Assembly: GCA_007133715.1 (NCBI GenBank)
Contig: SLMF01000254.1
Coordinates: forward strand, 1 to 7,735
Direction of reading: 5' to 3'
Length of the DNA stretch: 7,735 bases
Origin: Planctomycetaceae bacterium
Lineage (GTDB): Bacteria > Planctomycetota > Planctomycetia > Pirellulales > Pirellulaceae
Part shown: positions 1-6,511 of the stretch, piece by piece
Layout: each line of letters starts with the position of its first letter
How positions within the stretch are numbered: the first letter of the stretch is position 1
Program-made: the position numbers and the translations under genes
Notes under the pieces: model-generated
The model's input: the letters and a program-made list of their open reading frames with translations, nothing else
Databases searched by the model: none
Told to the model about the DNA's origin: nothing

Positions 1-378
1 CCAGCCCGTCAATATCCCCCAAAACGTGTCGGTGTAGGGATCGTCATCGTATTGCCGCGTCAGCTGATGAACCTGAGCGACAAAGGCGCGGGTGATTTCG
101 TCCGCTGGCGCTACGAAGCAGGTGTACCGCGGATGTCGCGTCTGCAACTCGGGCAGACATTCCTCCGGCTGCTGGTCGTAGACCAGCACCGCGGCCGCGT
201 GGCGGGTGACCAACGCGTCGACCACCGCCCGCCACTCGGGTTGTTCTCGAGTTTGCCGGGCGACCACCACCACGTAGCTCGCGTCCACCGGCGGAGTGCC
301 CCAGGACTCGGGGAGAAAACCGGACAGGAGCATCGCCAAACCCAAACCGATCACGGGAAAACAGGGCATGTTTTTCAT
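1..378 (-). CDS. Secreted protein, N-terminal part, possibly gingipain/caspase-fold-like
   Basis: This gene runs off the left edge, and 126 codons are visible with no stop. ATG at 378 is preceded by AAGGAG (389-394) with a 10-nt spacer; a second ATG three codons in is an alternative. Residues 1-27 look like a signal peptide: a Lys near the start, a hydrophobic stretch at residues 9-22, then a Gly/Pro-type cleavage region, so the product is probably exported. The mature part begins with a beta-strand-like SYVVVVA. It continues as an alternating alpha/beta pattern (EWRAVVDAL, AAVLVYD, YTCFVAP) and ends in a distinctive block, DDDPYTDTFWGILTGW (residues 111-126). I recall similar blocks in uncharacterised planctomycete proteins grouped with C25 (gingipain-like) peptidases, but the catalytic His/Cys would lie outside the window. 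Function is therefore open. It is separated from the upstream dehydrogenase gene by 220 bp, so it may have its own promoter. Confidence 0.75.
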   Translation of the reverse strand, partial: MKNMPCFPVIGLGLAMLLSGFLPESWGTPPVDASYVVVVARQTREQPEWRAVVDALVTRHAAAVLVYDQQPEECLPELQTRHPRYTCFVAPADEITRAFVAQVHQLTRQYDDDPYTDTFWGILTGW

Positions 379-388
379 CAGGACAGCG

Positions 389-394
389 CTCCTT
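389..394 (-). promoter_or_regulatory. Shine-Dalgarno site of the secreted-protein gene
   Basis: AAGGAG on the minus strand lies 10 nt before the ATG at 378. It supports that start over the other in-frame and out-of-frame ATGs nearby. Confidence 0.6.
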
Positions 395-461
395 GGGGGC
401 TGGAAAAAGTACCGGCATCGAACGGGGGGTGGATCCGCCCGCGCTTTCGTGGAATTGGTCC

Positions 462-467
462 AGTCTA
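462..467 (-). promoter_or_regulatory. Possible -10 box for the secreted-protein gene
   Basis: On the minus strand GATTAGACTGG contains TAGACT, which matches four of six bases of TATAAT and lies about 85 bp before the start codon. I see no convincing -35 box at 16-18 bp, so this is weak. Confidence 0.25.
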
Positions 468-507
468 ATCGAATCCCCGCGTCTTCACCATCGGGAACGC
501 TTTTTTT

Positions 508-538
508 CCGAGGCCCTCACCAACCGCGTCGGTCTCGG
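508..538 (-). repeat. Compound inverted repeat downstream of the dehydrogenase gene
   Basis: An outer 5-bp stem (CCGAG/CTCGG) encloses an inner 6-bp stem (ACCGAC/GTTGGT on the minus strand, one G-U) with a 3-nt loop. It lies about 60 nt past the dehydrogenase stop. On the minus strand it is followed by seven A's, not U's, so it is not a canonical intrinsic terminator, though it could be a 3' UTR fold. The rest of 379-598 shows only the ribosome binding site and the weak -10 box. Confidence 0.35.
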
Positions 539-598
539 AGCCCCCTCGCCACATTGGCGATTTTGTTCGGGCCTGTGAGGAAAGCTGGGCAGGGAACC

Positions 599-1783
599 TC
601 AACACGCGTGGCGGAGGATGGCTTCGAGGGCCGTATCCGAGAGGGTGACGGGGTTATAACGCATGCTGCTGGACCGCCGCGCCCGTGCGATCAGGGGGGC
701 GAAACCTTCCGGCCGCAGGCCGAAATCCGACAGCCGCGGAATCTCCAGTTGCTCGACCAGCTGTTCGAGGAAGCGGACGCCCGCTTCGATCGCTTGGTTG
801 TCCGGCAGATCCGTCCGTCCCGTCAGCAGTCGTCCCAGCTGTCGGTACTTGTCCAACAGGGGATGATTTGCGGATTCGGCGGCCAGCGCGGCGGCATTGG
901 CCGCGACCACGGGCGGCAGCAGCCGGGCGCAAACGGTACCATGCGGGATCGGATAGTTTGCCCCGGCGGGTGCGGCGAACCCGTGGACGGCGCCCAGGCC
1001 CGCATTGGTCAACGCGATCCCGCTGAACAACGCGGCCAAGGCCATGTCTTCGCGGGCGTCCCGATCCTGTCCGTCCGCCACCGCTCGAGGCAAGGCCCGC
1101 GCGGCTCGCCCGATGCCGTCGCGAGCCAGGGCATCGGTGATGGGCTGAGCCCCCCGCGAGGTGTAGGCTTCGATCAACTGGCACAGCGCATCCATCCCGC
1201 TGCGGGCTGTCACCGCCGCTGGCACCGACACCGCCAACTCGGGATCGACCAGGGCAATCCGCGGCAACAGCAGTTCGCTCCGCAAACTGGCTTTGAAACC
1301 TTGCTCGGGAACACCGATCACGGCGTTGCGGGTGACTTCGGCCCCGGTGCCGGCCGTGGTGGGTACGGCGATCCAGGGCGTGGCGGGCGAATGCAGTTTC
1401 CGCCCCCGGCCAACGACCTCCAGATAATCCAGCGGGCCGCCCTCATGGGCGAGCAATCCGCCAACCGCTTTGGCGGTATCCAACGCACTGCCGCCGCCCA
1501 GCCCGACTACCGTCTGGCAGCGGAAACTGCGGGCGGTTTCCAGCGCCGTTTCGATATCCCGGACCGTCGGCTCGCCACGCTGGCGGTGAACCACCACGCC
1601 CACCCCGGCCTCGTAGAGCAGTCCAGCAGCCTGATCCACCACTCCACCGTCACCCGGCTGGCCAGCATTGGTGACCAGCAACGCCGTCCGGCCCAGCTCC
1701 GCAGTCAGCGATCCCAGCTGCTGGATTCCGCCGGGCCCGAAGAGGATGCGGCTTGCCGAAAAGAAATCAAAAGCTGTTGTCAT
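599..1783 (-). CDS. Iron-type (group III) alcohol dehydrogenase
   Basis: The product is 394 residues, the usual length for this cytosolic NAD(P)-dependent family, which interconverts alcohols and aldehydes or ketones; some members are maleylacetate reductases. The N-terminal dinucleotide-binding domain carries GGGSALDTAK (residues 96-105). The PTTAGTGAEVT block (141-151) follows, then the all-helical metal domain. Candidate metal ligands are Asp198, His267 (GAVHGFA) and His281 (PIPHGTV). The fourth ligand, a His in enzymes such as FucO, is here Gln202 in the motif MDALCQLIEAY. I recall a subgroup with DALTQLIE, so this is probably genuine and not an error, but metal use is uncertain. ATG at 1783 was chosen because the protein begins with the family-typical short N-terminus before FGPGGI; no strong Shine-Dalgarno is seen. 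Reading-frame extension upstream to 2731 is antisense to the permease gene and not credible. The substrate cannot be inferred from neighbours. Confidence 0.92.
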   Translation of the reverse strand: MTTAFDFFSASRILFGPGGIQQLGSLTAELGRTALLVTNAGQPGDGGVVDQAAGLLYEAGVGVVVHRQRGEPTVRDIETALETARSFRCQTVVGLGGGSALDTAKAVGGLLAHEGGPLDYLEVVGRGRKLHSPATPWIAVPTTAGTGAEVTRNAVIGVPEQGFKASLRSELLLPRIALVDPELAVSVPAAVTARSGMDALCQLIEAYTSRGAQPITDALARDGIGRAARALPRAVADGQDRDAREDMALAALFSGIALTNAGLGAVHGFAAPAGANYPIPHGTVCARLLPPVVAANAAALAAESANHPLLDKYRQLGRLLTGRTDLPDNQAIEAGVRFLEQLVEQLEIPRLSDFGLRPEGFAPLIARARRSSSMRYNPVTLSDTALEAILRHAC

Positions 1784-1829
1784 ACGGGTGCCCGATCTGA
1801 TGGTTTTGAAACAGGGTCCGACCGGCCCC

Positions 1830-1858
1830 AGCATAGGGCGATTCGGCTGGCGAATCAA
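1830..1858 (-). promoter_or_regulatory. Sigma-70-like promoter for the alcohol dehydrogenase
   Basis: On the minus strand TTGATT (1853-1858) and TATGCT (1830-1835) are separated by 17 bp, each matching four of six consensus bases. Transcription would start near 1823 and give a leader of about 40 nt. No protein operator is evident. Confidence 0.45.
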
Positions 1859-1894
1859 CCACGTGCGGCCCGCCGACGCGCCCCCGGCCTTGCC

Positions 1895-1923
1895 TTGGCG
1901 GTTCCCTGCACGTCGCTTACAAT
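1895..1923 (+). promoter_or_regulatory. Sigma-70-like promoter for the ABC transporter operon
   Basis: TTGGCG (1895-1900) and TACAAT (1918-1923) are 17 bp apart; the -10 matches five of six consensus bases. The ATG at 1922 falls inside the -10 box, which argues against it being the start codon of the permease gene. Transcription would begin near 1930. Confidence 0.5.
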
Positions 1924-1990
1924 GACGCGGAAGTGGCAGGCGGTGACGGGCTTTTCCAGCGGAATTGATGACCGGGAGCGTGAGATCGCG

Positions 1991-2911
1991 GTGAATGTCC
2001 AGACGAGGGAGGCGGCTCGGGAGGATCGGGACGCAGTCAGGCAGGCCGAATATCGCAGCTGGTCGCACCAGCTGCATCCGGCATGGAGGGTGTGTTTTCC
2101 GCTGGCGGCGACCGGCCTGCGGCTGGTGCTGCGCCGGAAACTGTTCTGGTTGCTGCTGGGGTTGGCAGCCCTGAATTTCCTGTTCCTGTTCGCGACGATC
2201 TATTTGCGGGCACAGGTCAGTGCCGAGAACCCCGGCGTCGCACGATTCGTGGACGGCGTGCTGCACTCGGTGACCGGCGAAGGCCGGAGTTATCGCGATT
2301 TCATGTTCGCTCAAGGCACCGTCACGATGCTGCTGCTGGCCTTTGCCGGCGAGGTGTTGATCGGGGGGGACCACCGTCAGGGTGGCTTGACGTTCTATCT
2401 CTCGCGGCGAATGGCGGCCTGGCATTACGTGCTTGGCAAGCTGCTGTCGATTGCCGCCCTGGTCCTGTTGACGACCACCGTCCCGGCGCTGATCCTGTTT
2501 CTCCAGTACGGCTTGCTGACCAATTCGCTGGCCTATTTCCGCGACAATTGGCGGATTGTGGTCGGGATCCTGGGCTATGGCGCGGTGATGGCCGCCAGTT
2601 TGAGTCTGTTGCTGATGGCATTGGCTTCTTGGTTCCCCCGCACGGTCCCGCTGGTGATGAGTTGGGCATGCGTATTCGTACTGCTTCCGGCGGTGGGTGC
2701 ATTGCTGTCCGAGGTGTTTGACAACCGCCACTGGCGGCTGATCATGTTCTGGCGAAACATTCGGATGCTCGGCACTTGGTGTTTCGGAGCCCTGACGCGG
2801 GAGCAGGACTTGGTGATGCTGCCGTGGGCGGCGGGTGTGGTGGTGGCGGTCGGTGTGGTGTGCCTGCTGGCGTTATTTCCCCGAATTCGAGCGGTCAAGG
2901 TGGTGACATGA
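1991..2911 (+). CDS. ABC-2 type transporter permease (first membrane subunit)
   Basis: This is an integral membrane subunit of an ABC transporter. With the GTG start at 1991 it has 306 residues and about six membrane segments (approximately residues 51-71, 107-125, 150-172, 190-213, 218-240 and 277-296). A soluble N-terminal tail rich in charged and Trp residues precedes the first one. Between segments 2 and 3 lies the loop GGDHRQGGLTFYLSRRM, which corresponds to the coupling region of ABC-2 proteins, where an element inserting in the bilayer contacts the ATPase. The start is uncertain: GTG 1991 has a weak GGGAG 12 nt upstream, GTG 1943 is also in frame, and ATG 1922 lies in the probable -10 box. 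The stop overlaps the ATPase start by 4 nt (ATGA), so the two are probably translationally coupled. The substrate is unknown; the presence of two different permeases in the operon suggests a heteromeric pore. The start is the least certain part of the call. Confidence 0.85.
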   Translation: MNVQTREAAREDRDAVRQAEYRSWSHQLHPAWRVCFPLAATGLRLVLRRKLFWLLLGLAALNFLFLFATIYLRAQVSAENPGVARFVDGVLHSVTGEGRSYRDFMFAQGTVTMLLLAFAGEVLIGGDHRQGGLTFYLSRRMAAWHYVLGKLLSIAALVLLTTTVPALILFLQYGLLTNSLAYFRDNWRIVVGILGYGAVMAASLSLLLMALASWFPRTVPLVMSWACVFVLLPAVGALLSEVFDNRHWRLIMFWRNIRMLGTWCFGALTREQDLVMLPWAAGVVVAVGVVCLLALFPRIRAVKVVT

Positions 2912-3945
2912 GTCAGGGTTCGGGGCACGTGTCGGACGCTTTGCCATCGGCGGGGACGCGGCCGCGTCGGGCTGACGGTGCGTCAGGCGGCGCGCGGCCC
3001 GGCCCGGAGGCGACGTCCGTGGTCAATTTGCAGCAGGTCTCCAAGTTTTTCGGACCGGTCATCGCTTTGAACGACGTGACCCTCCAGCTGCAGCCGGGCA
3101 TGACCGGCTTGGTCGGTCCCAACGGTGCGGGCAAGAGTACGCTGATCCGGTTGTTGACCGGGCAACTGCGTCCGAGTCTGGGGCGGGTTCAGGTATGCGG
3201 GTGCGATGCCTGGCGGGCGGTGGCGAAGCGGCACATCGGTTACTGTGCCGATGCGGACGCGTTTTACGAGGAGATGTCCGGCCGGGCCTTCGTCCGGCTG
3301 ATCGCCCGCCTGCACGGATTACGCGGCCGGCCAGCACGCCAGCGGAGCGAGCAACTGCTGGAACAGGTGAACATGGCTCACCGCGCAGACCGGCCGATCG
3401 CCAGTTACTCCAAAGGCATGCGTCAGCGGATCAAGTTGGCTCAAGCCCTGGTGCATGATCCCGATCTGCTGGTGCTGGACGAGCCGTTGAATGGCGTCGA
3501 TCCGATCGGGCGGCTCGAGATCCTCGAGCAGTTGCGGAATCTGGCGGCCAAGGGCAAGGCCGTGTTGGTGTCGACCCACATTCTGGACGAGATGGACAAG
3601 CTGGCCGATCGGATCCTGTTCCTCTGCCGCGGCCGTTTGATCGCCGCCGGTTCGCTGGCCCAGGTGCGGACGATGCTGGCCGATCATCCGCTGCGAGTGG
3701 CGATCAGCAGCAGCCAGCCGCGCGCCTTGGCGGCCCGGCTGGTCCGCCATCCGACGGTGTTGGGCCTGCGTTTCGAGGGCGAAACCGGGCTGATTGCCCG
3801 CGTCCGCCCGCCCCACGAGTTCTTTCGGATGCTGGCCGAATTGGCCAGCGAAGACGGCTTCGAAATCAACCGCCTGCGGGTCCTGGACGCTTCGACCGAA
3901 GCCGTTTTCGACTACCTGATGGAAACCGCCCGGCACATGAGATAA
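2908..3945 (+). CDS. ABC transporter ATP-binding protein
   Basis: This nucleotide-binding subunit of 345 residues powers the two flanking permeases. Walker A is GPNGAGKST (residues 70-78), the signature is SYSKGMRQRIKLAQ (166-179) and Walker B is LLVLDEP (187-193), with catalytic Glu192. The D-loop follows (NGVD) and the switch His is 224 in VSTHILDE. The Q-loop region reads YCADADAFYEEM (112-123), without the usual Gln but with the acidic/aromatic pattern of CcmA/NatA-type exporters. Residues 250-345 form a C-terminal extension with no motif I recognise; similar tails are common in ABC-2 ATPases. ATG at 2908 overlaps the preceding stop, with AAGG (2897-2900) 7 nt before it. An alternative GTG at 3019 has a textbook GGAGG (3006-3010) with an 8-nt spacer. 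It would remove a Gly/Ser/Pro/Arg-rich 37-residue leader and start at the beginning of the conserved domain. Confidence 0.93.
   Translation: MSQGSGHVSDALPSAGTRPRRADGASGGARPGPEATSVVNLQQVSKFFGPVIALNDVTLQLQPGMTGLVGPNGAGKSTLIRLLTGQLRPSLGRVQVCGCDAWRAVAKRHIGYCADADAFYEEMSGRAFVRLIARLHGLRGRPARQRSEQLLEQVNMAHRADRPIASYSKGMRQRIKLAQALVHDPDLLVLDEPLNGVDPIGRLEILEQLRNLAAKGKAVLVSTHILDEMDKLADRILFLCRGRLIAAGSLAQVRTMLADHPLRVAISSSQPRALAARLVRHPTVLGLRFEGETGLIARVRPPHEFFRMLAELASEDGFEINRLRVLDASTEAVFDYLMETARHMR
3006..3010 (+). promoter_or_regulatory. Internal Shine-Dalgarno that may set the ATPase start
   Basis: GGAGG lies 8 nt before an in-frame GTG (3019-3021), which leads directly into the conserved ABC domain. It is stronger than the site before ATG 2908. 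Both starts may be used. Confidence 0.4.
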
Positions 3946-3950
3946 TCGCC

Positions 3951-4706
3951 ATGTCCTCCTTGTACGCCATCTTGCACCTGACCTTCCTCTCGGCACGCCG
4001 GATGATCTGGTCCCGGCAGACGGTGCTGAATCTGCTGCTGCTGGTCCTGGCCACCGTGGCCTGTATCGCCTGGTCCTTGCGAGAGGATCCGACGCCGGAA
4101 CGGTTCGTCGCCCAGATCCTGCTGCCGATCTACGTGGCCTTCCTGCTGCCGATCTCGTGCCTGTGTTACGCGACCGCCGGGATCGCCGGGGACCGCGAGG
4201 AAGGGACGTTGGTCTATCTGCTGGCCACGCCGCTTCCCCGGCCCCTGATCTACCTGGCGAAATATGCGGCCGCCCTGACGCTGACCCTGATCTGGACCCT
4301 GGGCGGACTCCGGCTGTTGGGGCAAGCGGCGGGTCCCGTCGGGGCCCAAGTGGTCGCCCTGGTCAGCTGGCCGGTGCTGCTGGCCAGCTGTGCCTACGTC
4401 GGCCTGTTCCAATGGTTCGCCACCCTGTTCTCCCGCGCAACGATCGTGGCCCTGGGCTATGCGCTGTTCCTGGAAGTCCTGATCGGCAGCATGCCGGGCA
4501 TTGTGAAACGGCTGGCCGTCTCCTTTTACGCCCAGATCCTGATCTTCGATGCGACGGGCGACCTGGGCGTCGCATCCGCAGGACCGCACAATCCGGCCAT
4601 GTTCCTGCCCATCGCCGCCTCCGCGGCCACCCTCGTGCTGCTGATCGCCACGGTCGGGCTGTTCCTGCTGGGCGGCTGGACCTTCTCACAACGCGAATAC
4701 GTCTGA
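3951..4706 (+). CDS. ABC-2 type transporter permease (second membrane subunit)
   Basis: The product is 251 residues and strongly hydrophobic, with about six membrane segments (approximately residues 23-43, 54-78, 100-123, 136-158, 163-183 and 218-242). The block IAGDREEGTLVYLLATPLPR (78-97) is the ABC-2 family hallmark just after the second segment, where an acidic, Gly-Thr-Leu stretch couples to the ATPase. The start ATG lies 5 nt after the ATPase stop, so it belongs to the same operon; no strong Shine-Dalgarno is seen, consistent with coupled translation. The protein is clearly different from the first permease, so the transporter is probably a heterodimer of membrane subunits. Topology resembles NosY-type permeases, but nothing here points to copper or nitrous oxide genes, and the cargo is unknown. 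The gene ends 2 bp short of the convergent ettA stop. Confidence 0.9.
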   Translation: MSSLYAILHLTFLSARRMIWSRQTVLNLLLLVLATVACIAWSLREDPTPERFVAQILLPIYVAFLLPISCLCYATAGIAGDREEGTLVYLLATPLPRPLIYLAKYAAALTLTLIWTLGGLRLLGQAAGPVGAQVVALVSWPVLLASCAYVGLFQWFATLFSRATIVALGYALFLEVLIGSMPGIVKRLAVSFYAQILIFDATGDLGVASAGPHNPAMFLPIAASAATLVLLIATVGLFLLGGWTFSQREYV

Positions 4707-4723
4707 ATTCACTGCTTCAGACG
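4700..4723. terminator. Hairpin spanning two convergent stop codons
   Basis: CGTCTGAA (4700-4707) and TTCAGACG (4716-4723) form a perfect 8-bp stem with an 8-nt loop. It contains the permease stop (4704-4706) in one arm and the ettA stop (4709-4711) in the loop. Being symmetrical it can fold in both transcripts. Neither side has a long U-tract, so it is at best a weak bidirectional terminator or transcript-end-protecting hairpin. Confidence 0.45.
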
Positions 4724-6382
4724 CTTGTAACGGAACCGCCGCGGACGATTCGGGTCGATCCCCAGCCGCTGCCGCCGCTGCTGCTCGTATGCTTCAAAAT
4801 TGCCCTCGCACCAGTGGACGTAGCCCTCGCCTTCGAAAGCCAAAATGTGCGTGGCCAGACGGTCCAGGAACCACCGGTCGTGGCTGATCAAGACCACACA
4901 GCCCGCGTAGTTCAGAATCGCTTCCTCCAGCGCGCGCAAGGTGTCCACGTCCAAATCGTTCGTGGGTTCGTCCAGCAGCAGGACATTCGAACCGCGGCGC
5001 AGCAGCTTGGCCAGATGCACCCGATTGCGTTCCCCGCCGGAGAGCACGCCGACGGGCTTTTCTTGGTCGGGGCCGCGGAAATTGAAACGGGCCACGTAGG
5101 CGCGGGCGTTGATCTTCCGCCCCCCCATCTCGAAGGTCTCATGACCGCCCGAAATCTCTTCAAATACCGTCTTCTCCGCTTCCAATGCGTCACGATTCTG
5201 GTCGACGTAGCCGAATTCCACCGTCGGACCTAACCGCAACTCGCCCCGATCCGGCTGCTCCTGCCCGGTGATCATCCGAAACAACGTGGTCTTGCCCGCC
5301 CCGTTCGGGCCGATGACCCCCACAATCCCGCCCGGCGGCAGATGGAAGTTCAGGTCCTCGATCAGCACGTTCTCTCCGTAGGCCTTCGTCACCCCCTGAG
5401 CCTCGATCACCAGGTTGCCCAAATGCTTGCCCGGCGGGATCTGCAACTCGAATTCGTCCAAACGCTCCTCAAACTGCTGGGCCGCCAGCTGCTCGTAGGC
5501 CTTCACCCGCGCCTTGCCCTTGGCCTGACGAGCCCGAGGGGCCATCCGGATCCATTCCAGTTCCCGCTGCAACGACTTCTGCCGCGCTAAACCACTCCGC
5601 TCCTCCAGAGCCAGACGCGCCTGCTTCTGCTCCAGCCAAGAACTGTAGTTGCCCTCCCAAGGGATCCCCTGACCTCGGTCCAATTCCAAGATCCAACCGG
5701 CCACGTTGTCTAAGAAATACCGGTCGTGGGTCACCGCGACCACCGTCCCCGGGTATTCCGCCAGATGACGCTCGAGCCAAGCCACGCAATCCGCGTCCAA
5801 GTGGTTCGTCGGTTCATCCAACAACAGCAGGTCCGGTTGCTGCAGCAGCAGGATGCACAAGGCCACGCGCCGCCTTTCGCCCCCCGACAGCGTGTCGACC
5901 CGCGCCTCCCGCGGCGGTAAATTCATCACGTCGAACGCGATCTCGATTTCCCGGTCCAGTTCCCAACTGTGCGTCGCTTCGATCTTGTCCTGCAACCGCG
6001 CCAGCTCGTCACACAGCTTCTGCATCTGCTGGTCGTCGATCGGCTCCCCCAGTTTTAGGGTTATCTCCTGGTAGCGTTCCAGCAGCTTTCGCCGCGGTAC
6101 CACCGCCTGCTCGACATTGCCGCCGACATCGCGTTGCGTGTCCAGTTGCGGTTCCTGCGGCAGGTAGCCGCAGCGAAATCCGTCCGTCAACTCGGCGTGG
6201 CCGTCGAACTCCTGATCGATCCCTGCCATGATCCGCAGCAGGGTGCTCTTACCCGATCCATTGCGACCCAGGACACCGATTTTCGCTCCCGGATAAAACG
6301 CCAACCAAATGTCTTTTAGCACCTCGCGCTGGCCGAATTTCTTGGTCAGCCGAGCGATGGTGAAAATGTACTGTTTGCCCAT
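4709..6382 (-). CDS. ettA: Energy-dependent translational throttle protein EttA (ABC-F)
   Basis: The product is 557 residues, against 555 in E. coli as I recall it, with near-identical architecture and long conserved stretches (FYPGAKIGVLG, GWILELDRGQGIPWEGNYSS, ISHDRWFLDR). EttA binds the ribosomal E site and, depending on the ATP/ADP state, gates the first elongation steps. It is a soluble cytosolic protein with no membrane domain. ABC1 has Walker A GRNGSGKST (39-47), an arm insertion at about residues 90-140, LSGGE (165-169), Walker B with Glu190, and His219. The interdomain P-site tRNA interaction linker is at about 240-320. ABC2 has GPNGAGKTT (358-366), LSGGE (447-451), Glu472 and His501. 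All ATPase residues are intact. ATG at 6382 matches the family N-terminus and has GGAG (6387-6390) 4-5 nt before it. The gene is convergent with the ABC transporter operon, which is probably functionally unrelated. Confidence 0.97.
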   Translation of the reverse strand: MGKQYIFTIARLTKKFGQREVLKDIWLAFYPGAKIGVLGRNGSGKSTLLRIMAGIDQEFDGHAELTDGFRCGYLPQEPQLDTQRDVGGNVEQAVVPRRKLLERYQEITLKLGEPIDDQQMQKLCDELARLQDKIEATHSWELDREIEIAFDVMNLPPREARVDTLSGGERRRVALCILLLQQPDLLLLDEPTNHLDADCVAWLERHLAEYPGTVVAVTHDRYFLDNVAGWILELDRGQGIPWEGNYSSWLEQKQARLALEERSGLARQKSLQRELEWIRMAPRARQAKGKARVKAYEQLAAQQFEERLDEFELQIPPGKHLGNLVIEAQGVTKAYGENVLIEDLNFHLPPGGIVGVIGPNGAGKTTLFRMITGQEQPDRGELRLGPTVEFGYVDQNRDALEAEKTVFEEISGGHETFEMGGRKINARAYVARFNFRGPDQEKPVGVLSGGERNRVHLAKLLRRGSNVLLLDEPTNDLDVDTLRALEEAILNYAGCVVLISHDRWFLDRLATHILAFEGEGYVHWCEGNFEAYEQQRRQRLGIDPNRPRRFRYKRLKQ

Positions 6383-6393
6383 ACCTTCTCCAA

Positions 6394-6423
6394 ACTGGGG
6401 GTCTTTCGCTCACAGCCCCCAGT
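6394..6423 (-). promoter_or_regulatory. Inverted repeat just upstream of the ettA ribosome binding site
   Basis: ACTGGGGG (6394-6401) and CCCCCAGT (6416-6423) form a perfect 8-bp palindrome, extendable by a G-U pair in the plus-strand RNA only, around a 14-nt loop. Its proximal arm ends 3 nt before the GGAG of ettA. It could be a 5' UTR hairpin, a protein operator, or a weak terminator for the upstream esterase; only three T's follow. Confidence 0.4.
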
Positions 6424-6450
6424 GTCGCCCTGGCCACCGGCCGTCGTCAA
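6421..6450 (-). promoter_or_regulatory. Possible promoter of ettA
   Basis: On the minus strand TTGACG (6445-6450, five of six) is followed after 18 bp by GACACT (6421-6426, three of six). The -35 is good and the -10 poor. The -10 overlaps the distal arm of the palindrome at 6394-6423, so a repressor bound there could block it. Confidence 0.3.
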
Positions 6451-6511
6451 GCCCACCACCTGCGGTTGCCGATCGGGCGGCGTTATCAGCGCAGGCCCCC
6501 CGCTGTTTCGC

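Noticed and set aside
546..567. Plus-strand terminator-like sequence: 5-bp stem TCGCC/GGCGA followed by TTTTGTT
   Set aside because: No plus-strand gene lies upstream of it, the stem is short, and the flanking genes are both on the minus strand.
2083..2721. Plus-strand ATG at 2083 preceded by good-looking context as a gene start
   Set aside because: It is in a different frame from the membrane protein and yields a Gly/Arg/Asp-rich product with no membrane segments.
1784..2731. Upstream extension of the dehydrogenase frame on the minus strand
   Set aside because: It is antisense to permease 1, rich in Gln/Arg/His and unlike any domain I know. The dehydrogenase is full length from ATG 1783.
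296..2911. Very long plus-strand open frame (871 codons) running through the dehydrogenase region
   Set aside because: Its first two thirds are antisense to a clear alcohol dehydrogenase and give a low-complexity Arg/Gly/Gln-rich protein. Only the part from about 1991 onwards encodes a recognisable permease.
3319..4589. Two 225-codon minus-strand open frames, antisense to the ABC ATPase and the second permease
   Set aside because: They show the Gln/Gly/Arg bias of shadow frames in GC-rich DNA, and the opposite strand carries clear ABC motifs.
4157..5233. A 358-codon plus-strand open frame across the permease 2/ettA junction
   Set aside because: It is out of frame with permease 2 and antisense to ettA, with no recognisable domain.
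6487..6505. Short inverted repeat CAGCG/CGCTG just after the esterase stop as its terminator
   Set aside because: The stem is only 5 bp and no U-tract follows on the minus strand.
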